Source of the DNA: Cotesia glomerata | Taxonomy: Eukaryota; Arthropoda; Insecta; Hymenoptera; Braconidae | Assembly: GCF_020080835.1 (NCBI RefSeq) | Contig: NC_058164.1 | Span: 23,833,510-23,897,509, forward strand | Direction of reading: 5' to 3' | DNA length: 64,000 nucleotides | Shown here: piece after piece, positions 47,061-59,068 of the stretch | How positions within the stretch are numbered: the stretch's first letter is position 1 | Layout: every line of letters starts with the position of its first letter | Notes under the pieces: generated by a model | Databases searched by the model: none | The model's input: only the letters and a program-made list of their open reading frames with translations | What the model was told of the DNA's origin: nothing | Translations under genes and position numbers: made by a program

Positions 47061-47622
47061 TTACAGTTGATTGTGAAATCTCTCAACTAGTCTACGAAAT
47101 TCGAAAATAAAAAAGCGCACGATAAATATTGAAAATTGTTTCACTTTAGATAAAAATGCAAGAGTTTTTGTTTTGTTTAACATGAACATTTTTATTAAGT
47201 ATTCTGCAATAAAACAAACAATTGAAAAAAATAGACCCATTAAAAGCAAAACAAATGCAAACATAACATCCTCCAGCTTAATCGGTCGATGATAGTTTTC
47301 GGTAGAATATTCGGTGGTTTCAAAAATTTTCTTGGTTTCTTTTACCGTATTTTTGTCCCAAAAATCCAAAATTCCAGACTGTGCCAAGCGCATAACCATA
47401 TTGTTAACACGGTGTCTTAAACCCCAATTGTTAGTCATTGATAGTGAGGAGTAGCTAAATCTAACGGTATTTTTAGAAGTATGCAATTTATAGCGAGGTA
47501 TTAATTGTAATAAAGATTTTTGTTTATCAATGCAAGCGACTGATGGATCTTTGATGTATTGTTCACATTAAGTAGCTAAATTTGACGGAATTTTTAGGAG
47601 TGTGCAAATTATAGCGAAGTAT
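47061..47622 (-). pseudogene. Divergent IR C-terminal half (5'-truncated, block copy 2)
   Basis: Counterpart of 20735-21297: intact second ligand-binding half, M3 and C-terminus (ending FHNQL), preceded by a 55-base piece of another IR and then the CCCGGG-ended element. Confidence 0.8.
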
Positions 47623-50048
47623 CCCGGGTCAAAAAATTTAGTCTGTTTTATGATTAATCAAAATTTTTAATATTTTTCATTGAATTTAATTTTATTAAGT
47701 GTATCTATTACATATAAGAATTTAATCTGTTTTTGCCCGTACTATTCCCAATTTAGACGAATTTCAGATCATTTTAAATTTTATAATAAAATTATTTTCT
47801 ATTATTTCAAGATCAAAATCAGACTTTTTTTGTCACAATCATTTAACTGGTTTTGATCGCATCAAGGTCAAAAACAGATCAAAACGTTCATAATTTTTAG
47901 TCGGTTTTTGATCGCCTGTAGATCAAAAACAGACCTTTTACGAATTAGATAATAATAATAATAATAATAATATATTTATTTATTTATTATTATTTTATTC
48001 ATGTCCTCGAAGATCCTCTACAGGGCGCAAATTTTAATTCTCTGAAATTGAAATAGTGACTATTCACTATTTCGTAGTGCAATATATACCAAGCGGTATT
48101 CTTCGCACTGCTAAATTATGAATACCGCTCATTAAATGATGCGTGAGAGCTTGAAAGTATAAAATTTAACATTAATCTTGTCATCTTGTCAACATTTTAA
48201 TCTTGTCGATGTATTCCCTCGCGGTTTTTGAAATACCGCAAATTTTTGGTATTAATGTGTTTACTGTAAATTTACCGTTATAATTCTGAAATAATACGGC
48301 ATTTCTGTGGTCATTTTGGCCAGTTTTTTTACTATAGTTATACAGCATTTCTACCGTACTTTTGCTGCAAAGTTCAGAAATAATACTATAAAATTACTGT
48401 AAAACTCTAGAACTTTTAGCGTAAAAAATCTATGTATTAACTATAATATAATTTTAAAATAATAAAATCGTATTTCTACGGTAAAAATACCAAAGATATA
48501 CTATAATTTTGCCGCGTTTATACTGATATAATTAAAGATATAATGCTTTCTACCGTAAGATGGACGGCTGTGTTTATTACTCGGTGAGTCTTATTAGGTG
48601 ACTGAGTAATTAAGTATGGATAGTGTCTCTGATAGCTCAACTAGTAGAGCCTTCGGCGCGTAACTAAATTATCTGAGTTCGAATCCCGGTCTAGACTAAA
48701 AAAAATTATTAATAATAATAACAATCGAGAAATTAGTTTATCAACCTCTTAAAAATTATTCACGATAATTTATAATATTATAAAAAAAAATTTCAAGCTA
48801 TTGAATAATAGTAGTAAAGCAGCATATTTTTGGTATTTTGCCGGTAATAGAAAGTAGGGATCTTCTTTTCCGGTTTTTTGCTGCAATAATGCCGCAGATA
48901 TACAGTAAATATGCGGTATATTTACGGTTTAAATGCTGTAAATATACCGTAACTTTTCTATTGTATTGCCATAAATATTCTGAATTTATTTCGTAATTTT
49001 TTCATAATAATTCGACAAAAAAACTGGCTAAAATAACTGGAGTATTACGGTAAAAATACAGCATTTATATCGTATAAATACCGAATCTTTATGGCATTTC
49101 CAAAACCGTGAGGGTTCACATTGTGTTTAATAACGATAATTAGAAAACTCTAGATTTAGATCCATAATCAAACGATGAGAACTATTTTATATACGTATGT
49201 TAATACAAATTTATTAGTTATCACTGCAACTAATATTCGCAGTTACAAAACTTTTATAATCCATTAAATATTAAGCTATGACAAATAAATATGACAGATG
49301 TAAGGTTATAATCGATGTTCAGTTCATAAAACAAGAGAGCACATGAATATATTATAAATTGATTTATTTTTTCAAATAAATGCGACTTATAATTTTTAAT
49401 GAGATACTTTTGAGTCCAAAAAATTATGTCACCATCTTAGTCGACTTTTGGCCTTCGAACATTTAGAGTGAAAATTGTAGAACAAAAACAGTATAAGATT
49501 TCATACACTGATAGAAGGATTTCTTAAAATTTAAGAAGATTTCTTTGTATTTAAGAAATCATTTCTTAAACATCATTTCTTAGTATTAAAAAAATATTTC
49601 TTTGTATTTAAGAAATATTTCTTAAATACAAAGAAATATATATATTTTTTAAATACTAAAAAATATTTCTTAAATACAAAGAAATATTTTTTAAATACTA
49701 AGAAATGATTTCTTAAATACAAAGAAATCTTCTTAAATATTAAGAAATCCTTCTATCAGTGTATTGAATTTGAAAACAATACATAAAGTCCATCTACAAA
49801 TTAACTAGACTAAAAACCGATCAAACTTTTAAAACTTTTTAGTCTCATTAAATTAGAAACAGCATAAAATATTCATAGTTGCTCAATTATTTTACTAAAA
49901 AGTTATTTAGACTTTATACAGATCAAAAATAATTTGAATATAGTAAACCAAATACAGATGAAAATGTTTTTAAAAATTCAAATACAGATCAATAAGTTCA
50001 AATGCAGATTATTTAGCTTGAAATCAGTTAAAATTTTTCGACCCGGGA
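47623..50048. mobile_element. 2.4 kb non-autonomous element with CCCGGGTC ends (complete copy)
   Basis: TATCCCGGGTCAAAAAATTT at the left and AAATTTTTCGACCCGGGATA at the right form inverse ends. Repeated words GATCAAAAACAGA and ACGGTAAAAATAC lie inside. It lies between IR-derived sequence on the left and IR downstream flank on the right. A palindromic MITE (49506-49765) and a tRNA-like segment (about 48623-48696, with TAGCTCAACTAGTAGAGC and GAGTTCGAATCCCGG) are inside. No transposase. Confidence 0.6.
49506..49765. mobile_element. Palindromic MITE (CACTGATAGAAGGATTTCTT ends, TA-flanked)
   Basis: The two halves are almost perfect inverses built from TTTAAGAAAT/ATTTCTTAAA words. Its right half also forms the left edge of the third block copy at 59069. 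Confidence 0.75.
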
Positions 50049-52494
50049 TAGTAAACCGTACATGGACAAGTAAAATCATTTTATTATTTGGTAACAAGAA
50101 TTATTAGTCGCCTTCAATAAATTTGATTATATCAATACATCTGATTAAAGTTATTTATAGTAGATTTACTATATTAGTTTTTTTTAGGAAATATACACAC
50201 AAAATTAATGACTAAATTAATTGATTAATGTTGAACTAAATACGTACTCTTACCCAACTAACGAATTTAACTAAACTAATGTATAACCATTTTAATAGTC
50301 TGTGAAATTCGATAATGACGCAACGTACAATATGTATTAGAGATCGTTTCACTGTCAATGACCATGAACTTATTTTCGTTATGTCTCACGCGTAAGTTTT
50401 CAATGCGTTTTCTAGAATAAATGAAAAGATCGAGAAAAAAGACCGAAGCCGAGCAAAAAGAATGCAAAAGTCACATCTCCTAGTTCAATCGGTCGATGAT
50501 AGTTTTCAACATTATCTTCCGTTTTATTCAAATGATTTGTTACATTTTTATGAAACAATTCCTCCCAAGCTCTGTTCCAAACGTTCAGAATTCCAGACTG
50601 TGCCAGACGCATAAGCAGATTGTTAACACGATGTTTTAAAGCCGAGTTGTGAGGCATTGACAATGTGGCGTAGCTTACTTTAACGAAATTCTTAGAGGTA
50701 TGTAATTTATAAGTTGCTATTAACGGTTCTAAATAATATTGATCATCAATACAAGCGACTGATGGATCTTTGATGCAATCTTTACAATCATCTACTCCAA
50801 ACATAATTTTATTGTATAACGGTGTGTTATTAATATAGTTCTTAGTTCCATCACGTACGTAAATTCTAGTGTAACGATGATCCTCTAGATCTTCTAGAGT
50901 CTCGACATTTTTTCTGTACATAGGTTTGGTCAGAAAAGCTGCGAGATGTCCCGAAAACGTTGCCTGGATGATCAGAAAATACAAGAATATAACAAAAAAA
51001 AATATTCGTATCTTAGCTGTGTCCATCCGTGTGTAAATCGAATTGCCTATCAGTAATCTCAAGCAGTCAAAAACCGCGAAAACTAATTTGAAATTCTTTT
51101 TACTATTTGATCGATAAATTACGATGAATACAATCAAAAGGATGATCAAAGTTGCGATGGGGGTTAGCCACCCGTAAAACTCAAACATTTTTTCCAAAGG
51201 CGTCGCTAATCCACGATTGTGCGTTACTATCTGCTCGTAGAGTGAATGGAATGGATACGTCGGAGAAATGAAGTTCATCGAATCGAAGTATTCACAATCG
51301 TCTATCCAAGAGATCGGTGTAAGCCCTATCTCAAACTTCATCATCAGTATTGCGAACACAATTAGTTCGCAATCACCAGACGTGCCATAAATTTTTATTT
51401 TTATATCCAAATAGTCTGTTAATACTTTGCTGAAAAGTCCATCTTTTAAAGCAAATATGGAATTGACTTCTTTGGTATTATTAGCTTTAGTGATTAATGC
51501 ATAAATGTTTTCTGAGATTGGATAAGTGCTATGATAATTTGTTTTTGCTATTGCTAGGATCGTGTAGCCATTAAGTTTTGCAGTACGATCAAAGAATATA
51601 TTCTTGCAGAGCTGAGAACCTTCTGAAAAAAATGTCTGTTAGTTGCGGTTTTTGTACTCCTACAATTCGTATAATAAAATTGAGATTAAATGTATCAGAA
51701 GCCAATTTATTCGCAACAAAATTGGACAAATATATCAAAAGCATAGAAATATATGTAATACATATAATTCTATATTATTCTCTGTAAGGACGTCTTAAAT
51801 CTGTACAAAATTGTCCGACCAAATTATTTTTGATTTTATTAGAAAAAAAATTAACAAGGGCTACAAAACTATCAGCTCAACCATAATAAATAAACAGCCG
51901 AATTAATTTTTGCTTTTTTGATATTTGTGTATCTTTTGCCATATAACATGACCGGGGACTGTTTTTTTTTTTTTTTTGTTTTTTCATCAAATTGAGAAAA
52001 ATCAAGCAAACTATTTCAATGCATTCAACCTTTCAAGTTCTCAATGAATGTTTACATTAATTAGAATAATATTAAGACTTATGGATCCAATTTTATAAAT
52101 AAATTATAAATAAAAATAGCTGCCAGGGGACAGAGTTTTCAAGTGGCCCAGACACATATTTCCAGCACAATCGGTGCTTTGACACTAAATAAAATGGCGA
52201 TAAAGCACTAACAGCCCTATGGTTATTAACTCAAGGCTAGTTAGATCCTTATAAACCTTACAAAAGGTAAAATAACACGCTGGATTTTTTTTTTTGGTTT
52301 TGAATTTCTGGCAAGGGACTGATCTTAAAAGGCCTGGGACAAACTTTGGTTTAATGAATTTAATGAAACAAATTAATTTTCGGTACTATTTATTGAAGAA
52401 GATTGTTAGTTAAATAATTAACTTTATAAACATTATGGGCCAAATTATATATTATGGACGAATAACTTAAAATTTAATCTTAAATTAACAATTA

Positions 52495-53290
52495 TTTTTT
52501 TCTTCATGACCCATTATGTATATATAAATTAAAGTTTTCTTCATGCCTACTGGTCAAGTGACTAGTGAACCTTATTCAAGCCAAGCGATGGACATTCCAT
52601 CTGCACTATTGGTCGAGAGACATTCTCTCTTTGCATTAGTTCTATGGGGTCCATTGAACTTGAATACTAGTAAAGCTGGAAGTTTTGTGGTATCTGTTCA
52701 AGTTGTAAAGATGTTAAACAAATGAAAGAAAATGAAAGAAACTAGATGAGAGCAAAGATAAACTTTGAAAAAATAAATGAGGTAGGTTACCAAGCCAGGA
52801 ATCGAACCTGGATCTCCCTGATAACATGTCAGGAGCTCTACCAGTTAAGCTACCGGGCCCCTTCGACCATCCACCTTTCTCAGTCCACTCTTATACTCTC
52901 GATACTTTACTTACTTTTCCCTTCTTTTTATTCTCCCCACTCAAACTACGTACTACGATGGTATTGTAGTAATTATTGAGGCGCTATTACAAATTAACAA
53001 TTATTTTTTTCTTCATGACCCATTATGTATATATAAATTAAATTTATTTTTTCAAAGTTTATCTTTGCTCTCATGTAGTTTCTTTCATTTTCTTTCATTT
53101 GTTTAACATCTTTACAACTCGAACAGATACCACAAAACTTCCAGCTTTACTAGTATTCAAGTTCGATGGACCCCATAGAACTAATGTAAAGAGAGAATGT
53201 CTCTCGACCAATAGTGCAGATGGAATGTCTATCGCTTGGCTTGAATAAGGTTCACTAGTCACTTGACCAGTAGGCATGAAAAAAACTTTA
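52495..53290. repeat. Palindromic element with tRNA-like segment, copy 3, flanked by a 13-bp duplication
   Basis: ATTTAATCTTAAA occurs at 52482-52494 and 53291-53303; the uninterrupted related element at about 26510-26530 has it once. A 13-bp duplication is longer than most DNA transposons make and resembles target-primed retrotransposition, consistent with the tRNA-like promoter region. The arms are inverted (52530-52740 with 53075-53280). Confidence 0.7.
52790..52861 (-). other. tRNA-like sequence inside the palindromic element
   Basis: As at 4451-4522 with one base change near the 5' side. Confidence 0.55.
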
Positions 53291-53830
53291 ATTTAATCTT
53301 AAAGTTTTAATTTTGGGAATGGGACAGCCCAGGGGATTGTTATTTTGGTGGTTTACGAATTTATAGCAAAAAAACTAAAATTTATTTCATTTTAGTTTTC
53401 AATGCTCCAAGTAGAAATGTTGTTTTACTTTCGTAATAAATTCTTTTTAGTAACGAAATAACAATTTTTCTAATAAAAAAATACCTGGGACAGCAAAAAA
53501 CATCCTTACAGAGAATCACCCATATACATATAATAAAATATATAAAGTTTAGTTAACGAATTTCAGAACTATCAAAATTTTTTTAAAATTAATTTTTCTT
53601 AAAAAAAAGTTTTTTAGGTTTGGAAAAAAATAATTTTGAATGAAAATTCTCAACAAATACATTTCTTGTCACAAAAATATTCTTTTTTTTTTTTTTAAAT
53701 AAAGTTTTTTACTCAGTGTAGTAATTATAATAATAAGTATGCGACAAATTTTTTACACAAAAAAAAGTTATTACCAAAAATATGTTCTTGGATCAAAAAA
53801 ATTTTCTTTATAGTATTTTTCCCCTTCTCA

Positions 53831-54621
53831 ATTCGCTGGGTGCGTAAGGCATAGTGGGGGACACAAAACTGATGTCAGCGCCCGCTGCGGGACAATACAG
53901 AACTAAGGGTGGCTTTTTATTACTAAAAGCTATGAAAATAACACGTGTGTTAGTTTATTTAAATAAATAAAATAAAATGGGTCATCAAAATTGTTGTGTA
54001 GTTAATTGTAAAAATACTAGTAGAAATAGTGATTGTAAATTTTATAAATTTCCGGTTGCCAATTGAAAATTAAATCAGTGAAAAAAATGGATAGCTGCTG
54101 CTCAACATCTCTCATATGTTCAGCCAGGATTAAATTTTTACCCTTTATTAAAGTTTGTGGTTGAAAAATAATATTATGGGTAATAGATTGCAAAATTAAA
54201 TAAATAATATAAAAATTTAAGATACATTCGTAAATATATAGTTATGTTAAATAGAGCTATTCGTTATTTTTTATATAATTTCAGATTGTTATATATTTAA
54301 TATTAATACTGATTTTTCATTTAATATTAATTTAACAATAAACACCTTGACAGATTTTAACACCTGATTAACCTAATTCACTTGAGATTTGTTTTAGTTA
54401 TTGAGTTTATTTTCCGTACTATTTTCAACTGACCCAAGAAAAAATTTTTAATTTAATCTACATTCTGTGTAATATGTCACATTTTACATAGAAAACAAAT
54501 TTTTTTCAAGTTTATTTAATTGTTTAAATAACTATTTGGCATCTAATACATGTAAATTTTCTTAAAAAAGCCACCGTAAGTTGTATCGTCAGGTGGCGGT
54601 GGGGTCACGCACCCAGCGAAT
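53831..54621. mobile_element. 0.8 kb element with ATTCGCTGGGTGCGT ends carrying a THAP-domain remnant
   Basis: The 15-bp ends ATTCGCTGGGTGCGT and ACGCACCCAGCGAAT are perfect inverses; a second inverse pair (GGTGGCTTTTT near 53908, AAAAAGCCACC near 54565) lies inside. THAP zinc fingers are the DNA-binding part of P-element-type transposases, so this is probably a deleted P-like element. It sits in IR intron 2. Confidence 0.7.
53977..54171 (+). pseudogene. THAP-type zinc finger remnant
   Basis: MGHQNCCVVNCKNTSRNSDC leads into KFYKFPVAN, then TGA, KLNQ, TGA, and KKWIAAAQHLSY in the same frame. The order of Cys-x4-Cys, F-KFP and W--A matches a THAP domain; the two stops make it non-functional. 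The later Cys/His pair is not seen. Confidence 0.7.
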
Positions 54622-55466
54622 AGAGATTTAAATATTATGTGTCATTTTTTAAACTCACCATAATTGAATTTGGTTTCTTTGTTGTATACTGTCTTATAAG
54701 TCCACCATTGTATGGAATTATTATAAAAACGAATGTGCTGATATGTTTGAGCATCCCTCTTCCAAAGTGCTGGAGCAACATCCGCAAAAGAATTTAAAGT
54801 TACTATAACAATTTGTCCTTCTCTCGAAACAATAATAGACCTTAGAATTTAGAAATAGATCTTGATACCATTCAAATTCCTCAGCCACAATCGTAGGCCT
54901 GTAACCACCTTTGTCAAAAACGAATAGCGTTTCTATTCCCGGCACAGGTGACTTTTCAAACAAATCTATATCTGGCCTGCGAAGATTTAATTCGTCGTGA
55001 ATCTCTACTAAAAATTTAATTCTCCGAGTCGGTGGTTTTTTGAACACCTCACTGTCATTCAGCAGAACAAAATCAACTACATTGTTCACTAGAAAAATTT
55101 TATCCGTGCCCCAAAATCCTATAGTTCCAAATTCCGATCGACAATTATCGAACAAGTATTTCTAAATTCAAAAATAATTAGTTAATAAAACGCCCATTAA
55201 TATTTACTATTCCTATTAGCTTACCATCATATTATTGAACAAATCTAAACCGTCTCCAGATGGAACTTGAATTTGCCCAATCACAAAATTTTGAACCAAC
55301 ATTAAAACAATTAATTTTTTCATTTTCAAAGTTAGACTTACTGTAAGCAAGTTTGAGCTCTTACTGCTTGATTGCTGCGCATAATATTGATATTCTTACA
55401 TTTATCTGTAATTGTTTAGTCACTATAGTTTATTTTGTAAATATCCGGTCTTTAATTAAAATAAAA

Positions 55467-55604
55467 ATGACGTATCATGATCTCGTTGTTAGCGTGACTG
55501 TCAAAACAGTAGCAAATATTTGTGGAACTCAATTTATTGATCGTTACACATTTTATAAATATTACAGACTTGGTAAGCTGAATCCAACAATGATAAGCAA
55601 TTAG
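55467..55604 (+). other. Small plus-strand conserved frame upstream of IR gene (diverged copy)
   Basis: Reads MTYHDLVVSVTVKTVANICG to PTMISN; compared with 17234-17374 it has several substitutions and an in-frame 3-base deletion (FIDRYTF for FIDHRYIF). The possible donor CTTG|GTAAGC is kept. Confidence 0.3.
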
Positions 55605-55734
55605 TAGGGCTGAAAGATATTTATTCTTTAATGACGAGCATTAATAGAAACATTTACATAAAAATGTACAGCTCAGTTCACATTTCTATGCAAAAAAAAT
55701 TCATCCAAACTGTTAACGGTACAATCTCTCAAAT

Positions 55735-56107
55735 AGTCTGCGAAATTCAAAAATATAAAAACGTACGATAAGTATTATAGATGGTTTAATTTTAGATAAA
55801 CAAATTTTAGCAAATCTTAATCAAGTTTTCTGCAATAAAACACACGATCGAAGAAAAAAGACCGATTCCAAGCAAAACAAATGTGAAGATAACATCCTCC
55901 AGCTTAATCGGTCGATGATAATTTTTGATGAAATATTCAAATATTTTCATTTTTAACTTCTCGCTACGAAAATCGACGATTTTCAAAAATCGGGAAGTTA
56001 TTGTTTTCACCCCGTTTTGCAAAAATCGAGTTTTCATCAGATCTCGACGTTTGAAGGTCACAGGAAGCTTCCCTGACTATCCCCGCGAGGTTGTCACGGC
56101 GTCTGTA

Positions 56108-56187
<80 letters not shown>

Positions 56188-57385
56188 TATGTGAACCGCT
56201 TATAAGTTTCGAACGGCTTGACCGATTTCATCGCGGTTGGTGCCATTCGAAAGGGCTTGACCAAACTTAGATTTTGAAAACTATTTGGACCGATTCAGAT
56301 CAATAGATTTTGAGAAATTTTCAAAAAACTGAAAAAAAAAATTTTTTCAAATGTGATTTTTTTGGAATAACTTTTAAACGGCTTAATAGTTCAATTCCAA
56401 AAACTAATCAGCTCTTAACCTCAAAAAACCACGTCGATCGCCACCAGTCCGGTCAAAATCGGTTGATTCATTCGAGAGATATCGTGAACGAAAAAAAACC
56501 GAAAAAAGTGTTTTTTCGGAATAACTCCGAAATTCCTAGCGCGATCAATTCAAAATTTAAGATTCTTTGTGAGGCTTAAAAAACTGCGTCGAATGCTTCT
56601 AACCGCGTAAAAATCGGTTTATTCATTCAAAAGTTATTGTGGTTTAAAAATTCAAAAAATAGTGTCATCAAATCTCTATCAGACTTTTGAGCTCGAAGAG
56701 CTTTAAAGGATAGGAAAGCAATCTCTTTGAGCTCGGAAAGCTCAAAATAACCCATAAATTGTATTTTTGAACTTGAAGAGCTCAAAAACATCATTGGTGC
56801 AATTTTAAGCGCCTAAGTATGAAACTAGCGGGAAGTTGCAGGGATGGCCTTCAGGGTCAACCGTTTTCCTAATTTTTTTTTCTTTTTTGACCCCTATTTT
56901 GGAACCAAAGGTCCTGAATTCCAGACTGTATCAAGCGCATAAGTATATTATCAACGTGGTGTCTTAAAGCCCAGTTAGGAGTCATTGTCAGTGAGGCGTA
57001 GCTAAACCTAACGAAATTTTTAGGAGTGTGCAAATTATGGCGACATATTAATTTTAATAAAAATTGTTGTTGATCAATGCAAGCGACTGATGTATCGTTG
57101 ATGTATTGTTTACAATAATTGCCAAATACAGTTTTGTTGTATAACGGCGATCCTTTGATGTAGTCTTGACTCATTTTAGTTGCGTAAATATGAGTGTAAT
57201 GAGGATCCTCTAGATCTTCTAGAGTCTCGACATTTTTTCTGTACACAGGTTTGGTCAAAAAAGCAGCGGAGGTGCCCGGAAAAAGTTGCCTGAATGATTC
57301 TTAAACATTGCTGCTGCTTTTATTTTGTAGCCATCGAGTTTTTCAGTGCGGTCAAAGAACATATTTTTGCAGAGCTCAAAACCTG
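55735..57385 (-). pseudogene. Divergent IR exon 3 remnant with internal deletion and a transposon insertion
   Basis: The exon opens at 57385 after CAG with CKNMFFDRTEKLDGYKI, but after FKNH (about 57300) it jumps to the M2 end (ATFSGHLAAFLTKP in a shifted frame), so most of the first ligand-binding half, M1, pore and M2 are deleted. FLTKPVYRKNVETLEDLED to RLIQSGIQDLW (57258-56890) is intact. Sequence is then interrupted by the GCGGGAAGTT-ended element, and resumes at about 55950 with KNYHRPIKLED and a good M3 (FVLLGIGLFSSIVCFIAEN). The tail is frameshifted. No exons 1-2 are seen upstream. Non-functional. Confidence 0.82.
55950..56885. mobile_element. GCGGGAAGTT-type element inserted in an IR exon (inverted copy) with (GT)n tract
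   Basis: Inverted relative of 13060-13912 and 39403-40255, more diverged. A long pure GT run occupies about 56106-56182. GAGCTC-type palindromes are near 56690-56790. Confidence 0.7.
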
Positions 57386-59068
57386 CTGAAATTAATAACT
57401 GATCCTTAAAATTTTTCCTATACTGTGATGGTAAAAAAAAAACAATTCATCTTTGTTAAAAAACGATTTTGTTTTGCAATTTTAACACCGATTATTGTGA
57501 TTGATCTGTAAGTATTTTTGTCTTTAGCGTGTGATTTTATATTTTCTACACAGAAATAACGGATTTCTTGCCCCGGGTCATTTTTTTTTCGACTCAAAAA
57601 ATGTTTGTGCATTTTGGATTAGAATCGAAAATTTTATCTGGTCAAAAAAAATAATTTTCCAGAATTATATTACTTAGACTTGAAATTTTCAATTATTTCA
57701 CTAGTAAAATTCACTAGTAAAATTTCATACTGTCCTTGAGATTATTTTATCTCATCTTGATGAAATAGTTTATTAATTAAAGTAATATTTTTTGTCCATT
57801 AAAGTTATTAAATTTAAGGTAAAACAATTATTTAATCTCGAGCCATAATTATCTTCGTTCTAAGAAAATAGCAGTACCTAATACGCCTAAGCAATGCCTA
57901 GTTAACCATAAAAGTATTTTTAATTGAAATATAATTGACGTGTTATGTTTTATAGAAATAACTTTAAGTTTACAAGATTCAATGTGTTAAGAATGTGAAT
58001 TAATTAGTATTTTAAATCAAATCTTAATGTACTCAGTTAAAGCTCATCAAATATTACACTTAAATGATGTTAAGAAAATGTCCTGGTAGCCGCGTTTCCA
58101 GCTCTTCTGACATCATTTAAGTGTAATATTTGATGAGCTGATTGATGTTTTATCGTTTTCCGAAAAAACCTACGAAGAAGATGTCTTGGTAGCCAAGTTC
58201 CCAGCTCTTCTGACATCTTTTTTCCTTTACGCACACCAAAAACCCTAATTTTATAATTTGTTGTAATGAGTTGCAAGAGCCAAACGGTCCCTGATAGCCA
58301 CAGTTTCAGACCAAACAAGTTGGTGTCAGATAGTCGGATTAGCGTTGGGTTGAGAAGGGCGCATACTATTATTATTATCTTGAGACATTTTATCATTTAA
58401 TCACAATATCTAGATGACACAAATATCGTACAACTTTATTAATACACAATTATAGTTTCTTGTAACAATGTTTTACTTAAGCGTAGCACACACACACACA
58501 TACACACACAATGTTATCTAGTCACTACACTAAAAGTATAATTTAATATTATTATTTAATTATTAACAATTATAATTTATTTAATACACTGAACTAGCAA
58601 TATGAACAATATTAACAAATAAGATATCGTTAATGTTAAACGTTAGAAATAATAAAATGACGACAGACTTGGATAAGAGAACGAATCCACGGTCAGAAGG
58701 ACAGCAATCAGTTATCGCTCACTGTTCAGAGAGAACTGACTCTTCTCAAAACTTATTTTTCAATCCGTAGCTCCTTCAGGTAATTATTCTGAAAAAAAAT
58801 GTACAAGCTACGTTTTGCAATTGTACATTCCGAAGATGTACACTTGGGTATTGCTGTCCCTTGACCGTGGCTACGTTAGACCCGCAGATGTGATCTTTCG
58901 AACCCGAGCCTACCGTCATAAAAGACTTAAGGAAAGTTTAACTAAAATTTCCTTAGCGGGTTAAGTCGTAAAAATTAAAATTCTAAGTTTTATTTTCTAG
59001 CTATAAACTAAAAGTGCTTAGGATTTTCCCATCCCTTGGGAAGAACCCAGCTATTCTCATCTCCGACA
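57386..59068. other. Unassigned stretch with a local duplication
   Basis: Between 58072 and 58215 the phrase TAGCC..G.TTCCAGCTCTTCTGACATC occurs twice about 110 bases apart. A minus frame of 108 codons (58070-58396) spans it but resembles nothing I know and lacks IR motifs. AT-rich sequence and AC repeats (about 58488-58510) fill the rest; a more GC-rich part (58650-58960) might be an LTR remnant. Confidence 0.3.

Larger units (their letters stand above)
51777..53516. mobile_element. Non-autonomous element with ATTCTCTGTAAGGA ends, carrying the palindromic element
   Basis: The left end is ATTCTCTGTAAGGA (51777-51790) and the right end TCCTTACAGAGAAT (53503-53516). It is the same family as 25825-26740 and lies in IR intron 2. 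Confidence 0.7.
50396..55323 (-). pseudogene. Divergent ionotropic receptor, three exons, frameshifts in exons 2 and 3
   Basis: Exon 1 is 55225-55323 (MKKLIVLMLVQNFVIG), exon 2 54659-55161, exon 3 50396-51622; sites and phases follow the family. Exon 2 has a net 2-base deficit near 54825 after YYCFER, so the frame is lost and recovers only by shift (GQIVIVTLNSFADVAPALW). Exon 3 is open from the first ligand-binding half through M1, M2 (SGHLAAFLTKP) and RLAQSGI, but homopolymer differences in the M3 codons give an early stop at 50412. In the family frame a TGA at 50396-50398 would end the protein at ALKTYA, about 40 residues short, where the remnant at 18909 has TTA. Intron 2 (51623-54658) holds three elements. 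If the indels are sequencing errors the gene could be intact except for a short tail. Confidence 0.72.

Noticed and set aside
55925..56194. 89-codon frame rich in Cys-Val
   Set aside because: It is the translation of a (GT)n microsatellite.
58070..58396. 108-codon minus-strand frame
   Set aside because: It spans an internal duplicated segment and has no recognisable domain or signal of a gene structure; kept only as an unassigned stretch.
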